A stretch of 64,000 nt of DNA from Schistosoma haematobium. Taxonomy: Eukaryota; Platyhelminthes; Trematoda; Strigeidida; Schistosomatidae. A program made the position numbers and the translations under genes. Below are positions 42,653 to 54,850 of this stretch, in pieces (within the stretch, counting starts at the first letter, position 1; the number at the start of each line of letters is the position of its first letter). The notes beneath the pieces were generated by a model. That model did no database searches and was not told the origin of the DNA. It saw nothing but the letters and a program-made list of their open reading frames with translations. The stretch spans positions 7,384,152 through 7,448,151 of the forward strand of contig NC_067197.1 of the NCBI RefSeq assembly GCF_000699445.3. Direction: 5' to 3'.

Positions 42653-43515
42653 ATGTAATTAGATATAACATAAACCATTCATTTGTTCCTTGCAAAACTG
42701 AAACTGAAATTAAATATGCGGGCGAGTTGAACGAGTACGTAACGTCTGTTTTCATTATATTTTTTTGATATTAGGATTCTCAATGAAGTTTTGTCCTTGG
42801 CAATATAAAATAAAACTGAAAACAGAAGTGACTTTTTCCGCTCTTAAAAATATTGGGAAATGTCCCTCAGGTTTTTGTTTGGTGATGCAAGATAAATAAT
42901 GAAAATTGATGTTTCCCTCAAGTAACCGATGTGAAGGGAAAAAATCGACATCTCCCCTTTATTTACGCCTTCTTCCGCTTTGTTCTTTATGTGTTTATTT
43001 TTGTTTTCCATTTATTGGTTGATTGGGAAGATCCCAAAGCACCTCTGTTTTAGCTAGGAAATTGTTTCATTTGGTAGTCAGTTTTGATGATAATTACAAG
43101 AAAGCACCTAATATTAAAACCCAAGGGTCTTTATCTGTCAAATGAAAGAGGATTCTCGCTGACCAGTGTAGTAATATGTTTGACTCCATTTTGATCTTTA
43201 AAAAATCGACTAGCGTATAAGTCTTCCACAGAAGAGATCAAAACACAACTGGTATATTACAGGATAAACAGAGGTGTACGAAAGTTTTCTGGGTCTTAGC
43301 GTGATTTTGTGAGATTTTATGACCCGTAGTTTATTGATATGAGCCTCATTAAGAATCAGATGTGATAATCAGTGTGTTGCAATCATGAACTCAATAACCA
43401 GTTCTTTATATTCAATGGTTCATGCTTTTCACTGTCTTGAATTTTCTCTAGAGACCTGCTCAATTTACGCGTTAAAAGCTATTGTAAAGACGGTGAACCA
43501 CCTTTATTCTTCAAT

Positions 43516-44144
43516 ATGTTTTGTGAGTTATGTAGAGTTGAGTTTTCATCATTGAATAAAAAGGTATTCAAAAATTAATTTAAATAGTCAGCAGAAATCC
43601 TGTAAAATATGTGGCTCAGTACAGTGTTCGAGTTGTTTGAGGTTTAAACTTAAAAAAATCAAACCAGTATGTTTGGATTGTTATTATGATAAAAAAAGGT
43701 AATTTGTTTGCTAATTTTTTAAAATAAGCTATTAGTGTGAATGACCCTGAAGAAAAACTTTGCTCATTCGCTTCTTCAAGGTATTCCTGCTTTCGGTTAA
43801 TGTACCAGTCGTGCATTTATTGTAGCATCAAATCTAAAACCTAATAAAACTAATCAAAAAGTTCGCTCACGCAATGGTATAAAAATTTCTTAAGACATTT
43901 TTATTTTAGGTATAAACTCTTTCAGATCCGAAGACTGATGAACTTGTTAAAAGGTTTGAGAACCTTAAGAAGAATCAAGTCAAAGGTAAAAGCTATGTTT
44001 CTAAGCATTTTGGTTATAGCAGAAGATGTTTCTCTTTTAGAACATCGATTTCGACAGCTTAAAGGACTGACTGAGGAAAAACCTGCTTCTTCTGAAAACT
44101 CTTCATTGTCAACGACCGATCAAGTTTCTAAACTTGTGGAACGG
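43516..44144 (+). CDS. ZFYVE19: ZFYVE19 exons 1-6 (FYVE-like finger and MIM repeats)
   Basis: Six exons joined by introns of 28-49 nt, all gt-ag, with phases 0, 2, 2, 1, 1 and ending 0. Reading straight through the introns meets stops, and splicing restores one frame with eight conserved cysteines, which is strong support for the model. The third exon (45 nt) is phase-neutral and could be skipped without frame loss. Confidence 0.82.
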
Positions 44145-46680
44145 GTTAGTTATACCTTCAATCGTACTTTCAGTTACAGTTGGTCTTCATATTTCCCGAC
44201 TTAATCTGACTGAGTTTTTAATTGATGATGGACAATGTATCGTTTATAAGTTCTTTGGTTATGGTGTATTACTTGGTTTTTATTGAGTTGAAACCGAGAA
44301 ACAACATGTTCTGAATACCTTGTATCGTATATTTGTCCATCATACTAATTATTAGGAAGCTTTATGTGCTTGAAAACTATCACAGTATTATATACTAAAG
44401 AACAATTAAGTAATTAGAAAATATATCGAGTTCTGAGTCAGGGAATTATAAAATTAATACAAATGTATCTCATCAACTAAACATGTTAAGTTCCATACAA
44501 AAGAATCATTAAAAATAAACAAATAAGCTGTTGGAGAAATATATTTTTATAAGAATTAGAGATGCTATACTAAACTGCTGTAAAGTTTGCAGATATTTAT
44601 TTAGAAAAAAAGCGGTCATTCACTGGGTTTTTAATGCATAAATTATATTTCTTGGATGAAATAATAGAAAATTATGAATCGATTATCAATATGATATTTG
44701 TGAAAGGAATTTCCTGATCGCATGTTATTACTCTTTGGAGCATGTCAAGGGATAATAATTCAGTATATGGTACCGTGCCGTATCAAATAATCAACTTTGC
44801 TTAAAATAGAATTGATTCAAATTTTTTAGTGCTAGAAAATTTGAACTTGTTATTTGTATAAACTCGCGCCTAAATAACATGCCAAATTAACTAGTTGTTG
44901 TTATTCATGGATCGATTATGGCTAAACTCACTTGTTTTTATCTCTTAAACCAAGCTACCGCTGTATACTTAGTGTGAAATTTTGATTTGCGAATTAAACA
45001 GTATTGTGGTACTTCACAAGATGTTAGAATATACTTTTGCTCAATAAAATGTCAAGTATGGCTTAACATCTACACAGTTTCATTGTTTTAAATCTAAATC
45101 ATATACTCTAATAGTTAATATATAATACTGAATTATTTAAAAAGACATATTACTGAATCGTTTTCTGAGTTTTAGGTAACATAGCTTGCTAGAACACTGG
45201 AGACCGACTGCATTACGTTAATCAAATTCCTTATCTTAAACATATGTTATTAATTCGATGTCCAGTTCAACTCATAAATTCAATAAAACAAAGGGCGAGT
45301 TTAATCCACAGCAGTTTGCTCTATTTTACTTCATGCTTATTAAAAGTAGTCTTTAAAAGTAGAGGACACTTGTAGGTTAAGAACGTTTGTTTATTATTGT
45401 CTTCAAAACAGTGCTTTCGTATTGTGGGAATATTGATCAAGTATTCAGTAAAGATGATGTATCGGTCGATAATATTGTAAATCCTCATCGACTGACGTTA
45501 TCAGGACATGCGTTACATATGCCCAACTTCTTGCTTCGATACTTGATGTTGGCTAGAATAGGAGTAAGTTGGAAGAAAGCTAAGGGCTGTCAAGACATGG
45601 CATCAGTCCATAAAGTCACTGACTGTTGGTCTAAGCCATTTTGGTAAGTTCAGACATCCCTGTTGTCGTCGACGTTATTGTTTTGACCAATGGCCATGAT
45701 TATTTGTCTTAATAATATCATCTCTACACTGAAGTGTTGCGATAATTCGAGCTGGTGCATATATTTATCAGATTGTAAGTTGTTTGTAACTAACTGGCTG
45801 TTTGAACTCAGCCAAAGATGAACTTGGTAAAAAGCGTATAGTAGATGATCTTATAAATCATTTGCTTTGTTTCGTAAAATCGATTCATTTGAGATTTAGA
45901 AGAATCCGTCTCGTAATCAAATTTTCATTTCAAATCTCGGTCATTTCAATATTTTACCAAATGGACCGAGTTGTTGCATCACTAAATGTGAATATAAATT
46001 GTAGTTCGTACTATGGTAAAACTTAAACCTAGCTTTTATATTGAGGAAGCGGTCGGAAACTTGAAGTTTACGAATTCATCTGTAATACTTGAAACAGTAT
46101 AAATTTCACAAACTGATCAGTAAATACCATCATTTTTTATAAGTTGAAATTTCCGAAATAATAGACTTCACTCATACAAAAATTAAACATCTAGAACACA
46201 CTGTAATATGGTTAATCTACAGTTAATCAACCAGAAATAGGCGGCCAATACGAGTTTTGTATTAAGAATCCTGCTCGTAAAGACTGTTGTTCAAAACAAC
46301 CAATTTTTCAAATGGGGTTACTTTCGATTAGTAAAGATACATTCAATACAACAATTTAATATGTAGTCTGGGGAATAATTGCAAAGTAGGCAGTGATCAA
46401 AGTACTAACCTCATAACTAGTCTTTCTTTACGTTTGAAGTCATCTTACTGGCACATTCTGATTAGTTTTCTCACTAAGGCCGACTGCCTTATTGTTTATA
46501 TTACACTTTACATTTTTAGTACATTGAAGAAGCACGGATTGATTCAAAATGTAGCGTTGATTTTGGTCTGGATGATGATCCTACTGAAAAGGAAAATTTT
46601 CCTTCGTGCTATATGTGTGATGGAGTTGCTGAATTTTCGTGCAGAGAATGTGACGATAATTTTTGCAAACGGTGTTTCAA
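43516..46680 (+). CDS. ZFYVE19: ZFYVE19/ANCHR homologue, abscission/NoCut checkpoint regulator
   Basis: In animals ANCHR binds PI3P and the ESCRT-III/VPS4 machinery at the midbody and delays abscission. Exons read: 43516-43563, 43595-43698, 43736-43780, 43809-43876, 43926-43985, 44020-44144 (150 codons in frame) and 46520-46680. Introns between the first six are 31, 37, 28, 49 and 34 nt. The N-terminus has four CxxC pairs (C3/C6, C19/C22, C27/C30, C42/C45) forming a FYVE-like finger without the RHHCR motif, as in ANCHR. Two repeats, DELVKRFENLKK and LLEHRFRQLKG, resemble the ERLARL/EARLAAL MIT-interacting repeats. The last exon has IEEARID and a CxxC..CxxC..CxxC finger like the ANCHR C-terminus. 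Exons between 44145 and 46519 are not settled, and an RTE fragment sits in that interval. Confidence 0.82.
44145..46519 (+). other. ZFYVE19: ZFYVE19 intron interval
   Basis: At about 45800-45880 an open stretch (KDELGKKRIVDDLI) looks like a possible missing exon, but its phase does not fit exon 6 directly. Contains the RTE remnant at 45470-45650. Confidence 0.4.
45470..45650 (+). pseudogene. RTE 3'-terminal fragment
   Basis: SVDNIVNPHRLTLSGHALHMPN, then LARIGVSWKKAKG, then WSKPFW: the RTE C-terminal tail in the sense of the host gene, partly frameshifted. Confidence 0.72.
46520..46680 (+). CDS. ZFYVE19: ZFYVE19 C-terminal zinc-finger exon
   Basis: Acceptor ..catttttag, donor gtaagt, phase 0 in and 2 out. 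Encodes IEEARID, an acidic DDDPTEKEN linker, and CYMCDGVAEFSCRECDDNFCKRCF, like the human [25 protein letters not shown]. The minus-strand frame here is a shadow. Confidence 0.85.
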
Positions 46681-46754
46681 GTAAGTTGTATACATATAAC
46701 CTAAGATTGTTGGTTATAAATATAATTAAATAGACCAACAGTCATATTTTAAAG

Positions 46755-46776
46755 AGAGGAGGAACAAAGCTTTTAG
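46755..46776 (+). CDS. ZFYVE19: Possible terminal exon of ZFYVE19
   Basis: After tattttaaag a 22-nt stretch in the right phase adds KEEEQSF and a TAG stop, roughly where the human protein reads REGHDAF. The acceptor lacks a strong pyrimidine tract, so this is tentative. Confidence 0.3.
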
Positions 46777-46914
46777 CAGAATAGCATGAATTCAATTTAT
46801 TTTGCTTGGTTCTCGTCAGCTGCTTACAACCTGCGATATTTAAAGGTCACAATAACAAAATGTTTTGAAAATACACACTTATTGTCTGCAATAGTAAACA
46901 GCATGTAATCCGCC

Positions 46915-47480
46915 TGTTAGGACTCTTCAATAATGCTCATCCCGACATATAATTTACTATGGAACACGAAAAGGACGACATGTTCCACTTTCTTGATATT
47001 GCCATACAATGGAGGGAAGACGAGAAAATCCAACATTCGGTTTATCGAAAAAGTACTTGTAATGGTCTTCACTCGAATCTCAATGGTTTTTGTCTAGTCA
47101 GTTACAAGAAAGTATTGGTCAAACACTATTTTATAGAGTAAAAAAGATATGAACCACCGACGGTCTAGAAGAAGGATTAAAAATACCTAAGAGACAACTG
47201 ACACCCACAGAAATTTGTTGACAAATATAAAAATCCTAGAGAAAACAAGACGGGTGTGAATACATTCAATAAAAAGTCAATATTTACAAATCTCAACTTC
47301 AAAGGTGATGACGTCGCAAGCACAATCATCAGAAGGCTTAGCACTGCATTGGCCAAGACTTACGCAGCAGCTAAACTGTAAATTATGTATAAAACAACAT
47401 GTTCAATAACCCAATCAAAGGTCGACAAGCACCCGTTTCATGTTACTGCCAACGTCTTTTTATTTCTACTGTCTTCTAGG
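46915..47480 (+). pseudogene. Penelope-like element fragment
   Basis: FNNAHPDI, FTMEHEKDDMFHFLDIAI and SVYRKSTCNG match the C-terminal RT region of Penelope-like elements. Further on FKGDDVAS, IIRRLSTALAKTYAAAKL, MYKTTCSI and DKHPFHVTA fit the segment leading to the GIY-YIG endonuclease. Multiple stops (including TAA after AAKL); the endonuclease itself is not seen. Confidence 0.78.
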
Positions 47481-48425
47481 TTAGTAACTGAGCTTTACTC
47501 ATTTTATTCTTATTAGCGTTTACTCTAGCCTTTTGAACTCTTGTTACAGTCAAGGCTGCAGAATATTCTTTTACGTAAGATATGTCCATTAAATTTATTT
47601 ACATCTTTTCTATACTACACTGATGTGTCTTCAACATAACTTCCAACTAAACTCCTTCATGTAAGTAAGTTGAACTCATTTTGTAATTATGATTGTTAAA
47701 TATCACAAGTTGTAAACAACTGACGGTAACCAAACGAAATAAAATGAATTCATGATATTCTGCTCAAATCTTTGTTCCTGCTCATTTCAAGGTAATAAAG
47801 AGAAATTTGTGTATAAAACCATGTTTTATCAAAACACGTAGCATTGTAAATCAATCTGATTACAAGAACCAGCCTTCATCCAGCTAAATACCTATGAAAA
47901 CAGTAATTTCCCTATTTTATCCAATAAATACAAGAAATAAGGTTATAGAAACTTCACGGAATTCAAGATAGTACGATCACCGCGATAAACCACCTTATAT
48001 ACTCACCAAACTGAACCTTTTGTTATTTATATTTGTTTCTGAAATGCAAAATGATTATTTAGTTTTAGAACCTCAACAATCTGAACAAATTCAGTAGGTA
48101 GAATCAGAGGGCAGCTGGAACGCTTCACATCTGTTAGCCTCTTGATGATTTAAGCAATCAAAATCAGACTAGTTTATTGTTATAATTAAAGAGTATCCTA
48201 AAGGGTGATTAGACTGATATATCATAAGTTTTGTAAAGTTTCTATAACCTTAGTTTCATGTCTTTATATAATGTATGTCATGTAAAGCAAAGAAATTCCA
48301 CTGTTTTTCAAAAAAAATTTCATTAACTCTGTAGTATCATTGATCGGGATGATGATTTGTGGTTTATTTCTAAACAAATTGATGTTTCTTTTTTTCTCTT
48401 TCCCTACTTAAAATTAACTCATACT

Positions 48426-48560
48426 TTGAATATTTTTTTTCTGGTTAGCGCTTTTCTAGCGAGTTAGTTTTCTACGTGATGGGGTCGCTAACCCCATGCT
48501 CAACCCTCCTTTATCCGGGCTTGGGACCGGCAGTAGCCCCCGGAGGGACTCCAGGTGGAG
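48426..48560 (-). mobile_element. Short SINE-like retroposon with 18-bp target duplication
   Basis: 135 bp, minus-oriented by its A-tail (agaaaaaaaata on the minus strand), flanked by identical 18-bp repeats ttaaaattaactcatact at 48408-48425 and 48561-48578. Related copies at 54455-54578 and 55668-55795. Confidence 0.88.
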
Positions 48561-49139
48561 TTAAAATTAACTCATACTATTGTGATTATTATAATATGGT
48601 ATGATGATAATTAGCAACTGATTGACTAAATATTCAAGAATAAACCATATGAATGACTGTAGCTTTACTTAATCCAAACTTGAACAATCTGATCCAAGTT
48701 CATTAAGATCGTAGATAGTTGTTGATCTAATAAAACATTTTCTTAATCATTTTGAATCAACTTAAAACATTATATAACAATTACATGGAGCAGTAGCTTC
48801 TAAGTAATAAGTCATACTTTTGAACCTCGCTCTTCACATATGTCAGTTTGGGCTGAACACATAAGCTCTATTAGTAATGTTATATTATTTGAACTGGTTG
48901 ATTTAATGTGCAATGTTTTCATTATCATTCTAGACAACATCATCAACACCTAACTCAGAAAACGCAACACTGTCGAAAGTATTCATTTGAGCCATAAATC
49001 TCCGATATTATTTCATCATAATTCTATAATTAGTAAATAAATTGTATTAGACTATGATTAATATACAATTGCTTATCACTTAAAGAATTGTGTACTTGGT
49101 TTTAAGTCACAGATCAAGTATTAGGGCTAGTTTTAAAAC

Positions 49140-50050
49140 TCGGTTGCTTAGATCAAATTAAACGAAGTGGTATTCAAACCTACGACTTAGTAGTTAAAAG
49201 TCGTCGAACATCTTAACCATGTAGCCACGGCTTCATGAACTACATTAAAATTATAACTTTCATAATTAAGAATAACTGCTGTTCTCTCCATTTTTTTTCT
49301 AATTTTTTAGTAAAACGCACAATAAACGAGAGAGATTCGAACATCAAACTGAAATTTGCAAATAAACTCTATTACGATTGTTCGTCATTGTTTTCTCTTA
49401 AGATGAAATGTATTACTATTATTATCCATCACTTTCCGTCATGTAGATACTTGTTTTGACTTCAGACATTGCTACTTCTCTTTCCCTTCCGCTCTCCACT
49501 TACTGTTGTTGACTTTTGTACATTTGTATTTATTTCTAACAATTATTATTGATATATTTTTTGGCCTATTCTGCGTTTACTATGAAATGAATTACCATGT
49601 AGTGAGTTTTTCATCCATACTATTAAGATTCTTATGGTGGTCATACTGGTTGTAGATTTAGTGTTAATCAGTGGATAGAGCTATATACTTATTTTGATAT
49701 TAACCTTGTAATTGTTCATCATCAAGTGGTTTCGTAACTTAATCATTGAAGATAATATATAATAATATAATACATAATTCGTATACTCAGCTTTGACTCA
49801 CGCTTCATATATGTTAAGACTGTTGATACTTCCCGGCTGATTAAGCCAAATTAGGTGGAATAAGCCTTGAACCTACAAGCTAGTGATTGAAAGTCGAAGA
49901 CCTTAATCACTGAATCAGTGTTTCACTAAAATTAAACCCCAACTAACATCTGTTTATGCTTGTTTGAGAATCAAATTTACATAGAAACGTTGGGTTAGTG
50001 ATAAAGGCATTCAGGTTAAAGTCTGTAGGTCTCATTTTCGAACGCTGTTA
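49140..50050. repeat. Remnants of a third tRNA-like repeat family
   Basis: At about 49160-49240 and 49850-49930 (minus) and 49990-50045 (plus) there are similar 80-bp stretches with taaccatg..ggctac and a B-box-like ggtttgaa word. Weak similarity only. Confidence 0.35.
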
Positions 50051-50099
50051 CACCTAATAACCCTCATTTAAAAACTGCGATTAAAAAACAGGTACATAA

Positions 50100-52140
50100 A
50101 CCGAGTGATTAGATTATAACCATAATATTTGAGAGACTTTTTATGGTCATATCTGTTGAATTCTCCACCATTGTCAATAATACTAATTCCCACGACAAAT
50201 CCACATTGTATGCAATGGGGATCGGTTTATGTAAATGTTTTATACCATCAACTCCCCAATCAGACTTGAAACTTGCATGACTGTAAGTATTAATCACAAG
50301 ATGCTGTTTTTCTACGATTGAACCACTCAGTCCAAGGAATGAAACTCTATTAGAATCATTGACTTGAGCTATCAATCTCTACCTCGATCAAAGTTATAAT
50401 TGACTAGTTCTTAACACTGAATGAGTCCTGTCGACCAACATACAATATGATGATTATTACTAGTCTAAATAACAGGAAATCGTGTACACTACATTTTGTT
50501 GTTAGCATTTTGATTTGATCGGCAGAAAGTCATCTCTGACTTAGGTTTTCATGCTAGTCAGTACTCATAAGCCAGCAAAGGGGTGGGGTAATAGGAGATA
50601 CTTGATGATATATGCAGAATATAATGTACAATAAGCAGTTATAAAAAATATTTTAGTATTCTTCAAAGTCAATGAATTCTGTTGAACTTTTCAGCAATAG
50701 TAAGTTAAGCAATAAACAGGGGGATAACTTTAGGAGTCACTGCCAGTATCGTCTGAGTGACTAAGCGGAGGGAATAGAGTGGTTTTGCTTGAAGAAAAAC
50801 TTTACTACCTCGAGCACACGGGTGTTATCTTACTGTGTGGTGGTTTGATTTTGTCAGTTGGTAATAAACGTACGTAGGCTTTGGATTTACTTTGCATCTT
50901 CCGAAGGCAGATTAGCTTGTGCCCAACCAGGCTATAAGCTCTTCGTTATGTTAGTCTTGCAATGACATCGCATTTACGACGCGTCTATGTGAGTAGTTCC
51001 GCTCTCTGCTTACAAAACTTAACTGTCCAGATTAAGAATGATAAAAATATTTTGGTCATCGCCGTCTATAAAAGATTGCTGATCTTCAGTGGAAACACCG
51101 TGTTAGTAATGCGGAGATTCGGCAAAGTGTGTTCAGGCACAGTGGCAAAAATCCGGTCATTGTCATAATCTAAAACCTACTCCTGTAACTTGGACGTGTC
51201 ACACAAATGCTATTTTTAGTGACTATCATACATTACATGACAACGATAGTACTGGTTCGAAAAAGTAGAGATGATCGGTTTACGACATGGTGTCGTTTAA
51301 TGAAAGAAATAATACTGTCATATGTTGATACGTAACAACTATTCTGATGGCGACTTAAAGGTGGTGCAACTCAGTGTGTTGAGACGTTATCAAGTGTCCC
51401 TCAAAATAGGAGTCAGTGGTAATCATCCTCTAGTTTTCTTTTACAATCTTCGTAAAAGTGGAAAAGAACATATCACCTACCTTACACCTAAGTTCGCTTA
51501 CGCTTACTTTTGCCAAACTCTTCAATTAACTTATTTAACAGACTGTCGTTCAGACAGTAACAATTTGCAGTTCATTGTATCATTACTATCATGTCTGTAT
51601 GCTTGATCACATGTTACAGCCACCACACATCTATCTTGGTAGCTGTAGTCAACGCTTCGTATTGTCTTCCGAAATTTATAAACCGTTTGGTAATTATTTA
51701 ATAACAGTTGTCAGGACAAGTGATAGACAAAGATTTAGGGATTATCTGAAAGATAATAATTGGTGAGCTGAAAGTGCGAATGGAACTCAGCTTTCTACGG
51801 TACGATCTAAATTCGAAAATAAACACACTTCGTCTCAATTCGGATTACTTTTGTGGATTATTATTTCTGTGAATTACCATTATCGTTATTTTCATTACAC
51901 GTACATTATCTCATAAATATTGTGGGATACAATTAACTCCATTAACAATAATAAATAAAAGAATGTATATACAGTTAATACACTGGTTTAATTTAGTCAG
52001 TCTATTCTGTGTTATAACATTTTATCGTTTGTTATTATGACTATTATTGTCGGTTTGTTTCCCTTCCCTTGTTTTATTTGTGTACTACTTACTGTTTGTA
52101 CACATGTCAGAGTACGCTAAGTTAAGTTGCTCTCAAACGC
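50100..52140. other. Unassigned sequence
   Basis: Several open frames of 60-95 codons on both strands, none with recognisable motifs. Confidence 0.4.
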
Positions 52141-52199
52141 GGTCCGTGAGGTCCCTTAATATTTTCTATCCCACCTTTTAGAGTCAGCAACTCATAATT

Positions 52200-52600
52200 A
52201 CGCATAACGACGGTAGACGACAGGAGAGAGTTAAGTATTTTATGCCACATATTGACAAAGTCGACTCAGACTGACAGACCACAAAGATGGTCACAAAACA
52301 GGTTGCTCACTAGAAGCCTATCATCCTCGAAGAGACGCTTAGCTCCTTCGATATGTTGGCATCATCAAACACATGGCAACAGGACTAGAAAGCGTAGACC
52401 ACCTTGTAGGTTTAAAATAACACAACTTAAAAATGATCCAGCGAGATGTTGGCGACGACTACGTCAGCAGGCGTAACTCCGAGGAACAGTCGTTTGTTTT
52501 ATATACAGGACCAGACGACAAGGGCACAATTCTTAGTAGATACGTGAGCAGAAATCAGCATCGTGTCTAAAACATTGAAAGATAAAGAGCTGTCCACGAG
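52200..52600 (+). pseudogene. CsRn1/Boudicca-type gag C-terminus and protease fragment
   Basis: 52252-52476 encodes the Gag tail with a CHCC-like finger (CWHHQTHGN, then RRPPC, one Cys changed to Arg) and RRLRQQA. In another frame 52480-52570 encodes SRLFYIQDQTTRAQFLVDT followed by TGA at 52545-52547 in place of the Gly of DTG. Same clade as the 29 kb element, different subfamily. Confidence 0.72.
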
Positions 52601-52744
52601 AATTCCAAGTCTTAAATTCTATTTCTGACAAGGGTATGATTGTGTACTCTTGAAACGTTACATAATAGGATAAAACGATAATCAAGTACTTATCAGTTTC
52701 CAACAGTTGTCTAGTTTATACTCAGTCTGTGATATAAACTGAAA

Positions 52745-53119
52745 ATAACGCGTGGCGTAGAGTCTAGTCGCGATTGACCATGAACACCACTACAAGAAGA
52801 CTACGTGCCAGTTAACCGATAAAATCCCCCGTAAGCCAAATATCAGAAGGCAGTTGATGGCTGTAGTCGAGATGTATTTGTTGGCGATCTCGTGGTATTG
52901 AAAGGATACCGAGATAGTGCCAAAGGAGTACAAGCGTGGTTACTGAGCGTAACCGAACCCGTGCAAGGTCACAATCGAAAGATAATGGAGCAATAATATG
53001 GCTGTCTTTAGCACAGTTAAACAAACGAGCACAGTAAAACAATCACTGGTACAATTGGTTATATAATGATTGTTTCCATTAAATCGATCGCGTTCTCCTG
53101 GTAAAAGTAGGTCACTACA
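52745..53119. mobile_element. LTR related to the solo LTR at 42247-42652
   Basis: Shares most of its length with the 42 kb LTR, e.g. aagccaaatatcagaag, ggcgatctcgtggtat and tcactaca at the end. The left terminus is mutated and no target duplication could be defined. Confidence 0.7.
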
Positions 53120-53135
53120 GACGTCCATATGGCCT

Positions 53136-53154
53136 ATATATATATATATATAGC
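53136..53154. repeat. (TA)n microsatellite
   Basis: Run of alternating TA next to the LTR. Confidence 0.8.
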
Positions 53155-53714
53155 CTTAAAACGAGAGTGATCAGTTACATACCTAGATACTAATTAAGAA
53201 TGAACGTCTTCTGACCTCATCGGAAATCGCACTAATTTTTATAATACATCATTGCTCTCAAATAACGCGCTATACATAGCAAAGTCAAAGTTTACCAATC
53301 CGATAAGTTATGTTATATTTATTCATTTATATTTTAATTGGCTTCAATAATTTACTAATTACAAGTATAGCAACAAATGATCAAAGGTTGAATAGATTAC
53401 TCTTCGCCCTGATGTCTCTTGAATAAAAAGAAAACATGTTAGGTAATATCCATAACATTGAATAATCAATTATACACGTTATATTGTTGGCTAAATTAAA
53501 ATATAAAAACTAAACAGTGTAAATTAAATAGTCCATTAATAACCTTTCCAAGATTTTACGTATAATCTATTGTATTTACAGACCAAATGTTAATCATTCA
53601 CATTCTATCATGTAAGATTATTTAAATTGTTTTTTGTCTTTCCAGTTCGTGTCGGTTAGAGACAGCTATCTACCTTAGATAATGAATGAATGGTTGCTCA
53701 AGATTATGGATTGA

Positions 53715-53935
53715 TTAAAGTTAAACATTAACACCATTGGATACCTACCGGCTCAGTAGTCTAGAGGTTAAGTGTTCACGCATGAGATTGAATGTTCTGA
53801 GTTCGAGTCACTTTGGTGTGGGATCATGGATGCACACTGCTGAGAAGTCCCACACTAGGATGAAACAGCCATCCAGTGTTTCCAGGTTTGCAATGGTGGT
53901 CTAATTTAGATTAAATCGTGAATTCAACTATTAAA
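53715..53935 (+). repeat. Family A SINE, full length, nearly intact ribozyme
   Basis: Head with A-box-like ggctcagtagtctagaggtt and B-box-like gttcgagtc, then a hammerhead whose core is CTGAGAA (one essential G changed) and whose cleavage triplet is ATC. Inactive by the core change. Confidence 0.8.
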
Positions 53936-54001
53936 ATCATTATAATCTCCATAAACCCTTATTCTAATGTTAACTAATCATCATCAATTTTAAATCGACA
54001 G

Positions 54002-54030
54002 ATCTAACAATATTGGATTTAATGTTACAG
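54002..54030 (+). CDS. Candidate micro-exon A (29 nt) of an unknown plus-strand gene
   Basis: Between ..atcgacag and gtgagt. In the phase needed by the next candidate exon it reads LTILDLMLQ after a split codon. Not recognised by similarity. Confidence 0.4.
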
Positions 54031-54297
54031 GTGAGTGTTTTGTTTTGAAATCATAATCTGTCTATTTCTGTATTCATTTTGACTAATGAGATTTACAAAT
54101 GAAGTTATTCTATCCAATATTAGATTATATAATCATTATAATAGTATCATTTAACTAGATTCACTTTTGTTATATTAACCCAGTTTACATAGAACCAATG
54201 CTAATTATCTAGGTTGTAGTTATATTTAATAAGTCTAAGATTATATTGGTGTACTATATTTCTCCACTTACAGAATCTTTATCGACTGAGGTGGTTG

Positions 54298-54578
54298 TGA
54301 CTTACTTTTCCATGTACCTAAATTAATGGTTGCTTTGGTTGTAAGATGGGGCATGAGTTTCATGACTAACGAAGGAACTCAGCTTTCATCATGAGGGGTC
54401 TAAATGAAAACCTTCTAACTCCCAGGGCAGAGTTTAAATGGTTTGAATTATTTTTTATGGTTAGCGTTTTTTTTGGCAAGTTAGTTTTCTACGGAATCAG
54501 GTTGCTAACTCCATGCCCAACCTTCCTCCTTTATCTGAGCTTGGGACTGGCAGTAGCCCATGAGGGGTCCCAAGTGGA
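54298..54578 (-). mobile_element. Longer copy of the short retroposon
   Basis: The 48426-48560 family (54455-54578) with about 150 extra bases on the left. ggtggttgtga occurs on both sides (54289-54299 and 54582-54592), a possible target duplication. Confidence 0.55.
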
Positions 54579-54639
54579 GTTAGGTGGTTGTGATATGTAC
54601 TACATATCCATCAACTAACTTCTACTTCAATATTTTATG

Positions 54640-54850
54640 TTGGCTGGAGTGAGAATAGGTTAAAATAAAGCTGGGTAGGTCACTGCTAAACCTAGATAAA
54701 GCATCAGTCTATGAAGTTATTGTTGGTTTGAATCATGTTCGCGGATACAGACTACTTGATTAGAGTTCAAGTGATAAGCGCTATCAGTAGATGGAGATTT
54801 AATAGGGCATAGTTCAGAATCAGTTACATTCATTCTTTATCTTAACCTGA
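54640..54850 (+). pseudogene. RTE 3'-terminal fragment
   Basis: LCWLE and related residues, then LGRSLLNLDKASVYEVIVGLNHVRGY and LLD-S: the decayed RTE C-terminal tail. Confidence 0.6.

Noticed and set aside
50109..50375. Minus-strand ORF of 88 codons
   Set aside because: No motif, no splice signals in phase, and composition like the surrounding non-coding sequence.
51322..51766. Overlapping ORFs as a possible gag
   Set aside because: Looked for CsRn1-type capsid motifs upstream of the 52.2 kb fragment and found none.
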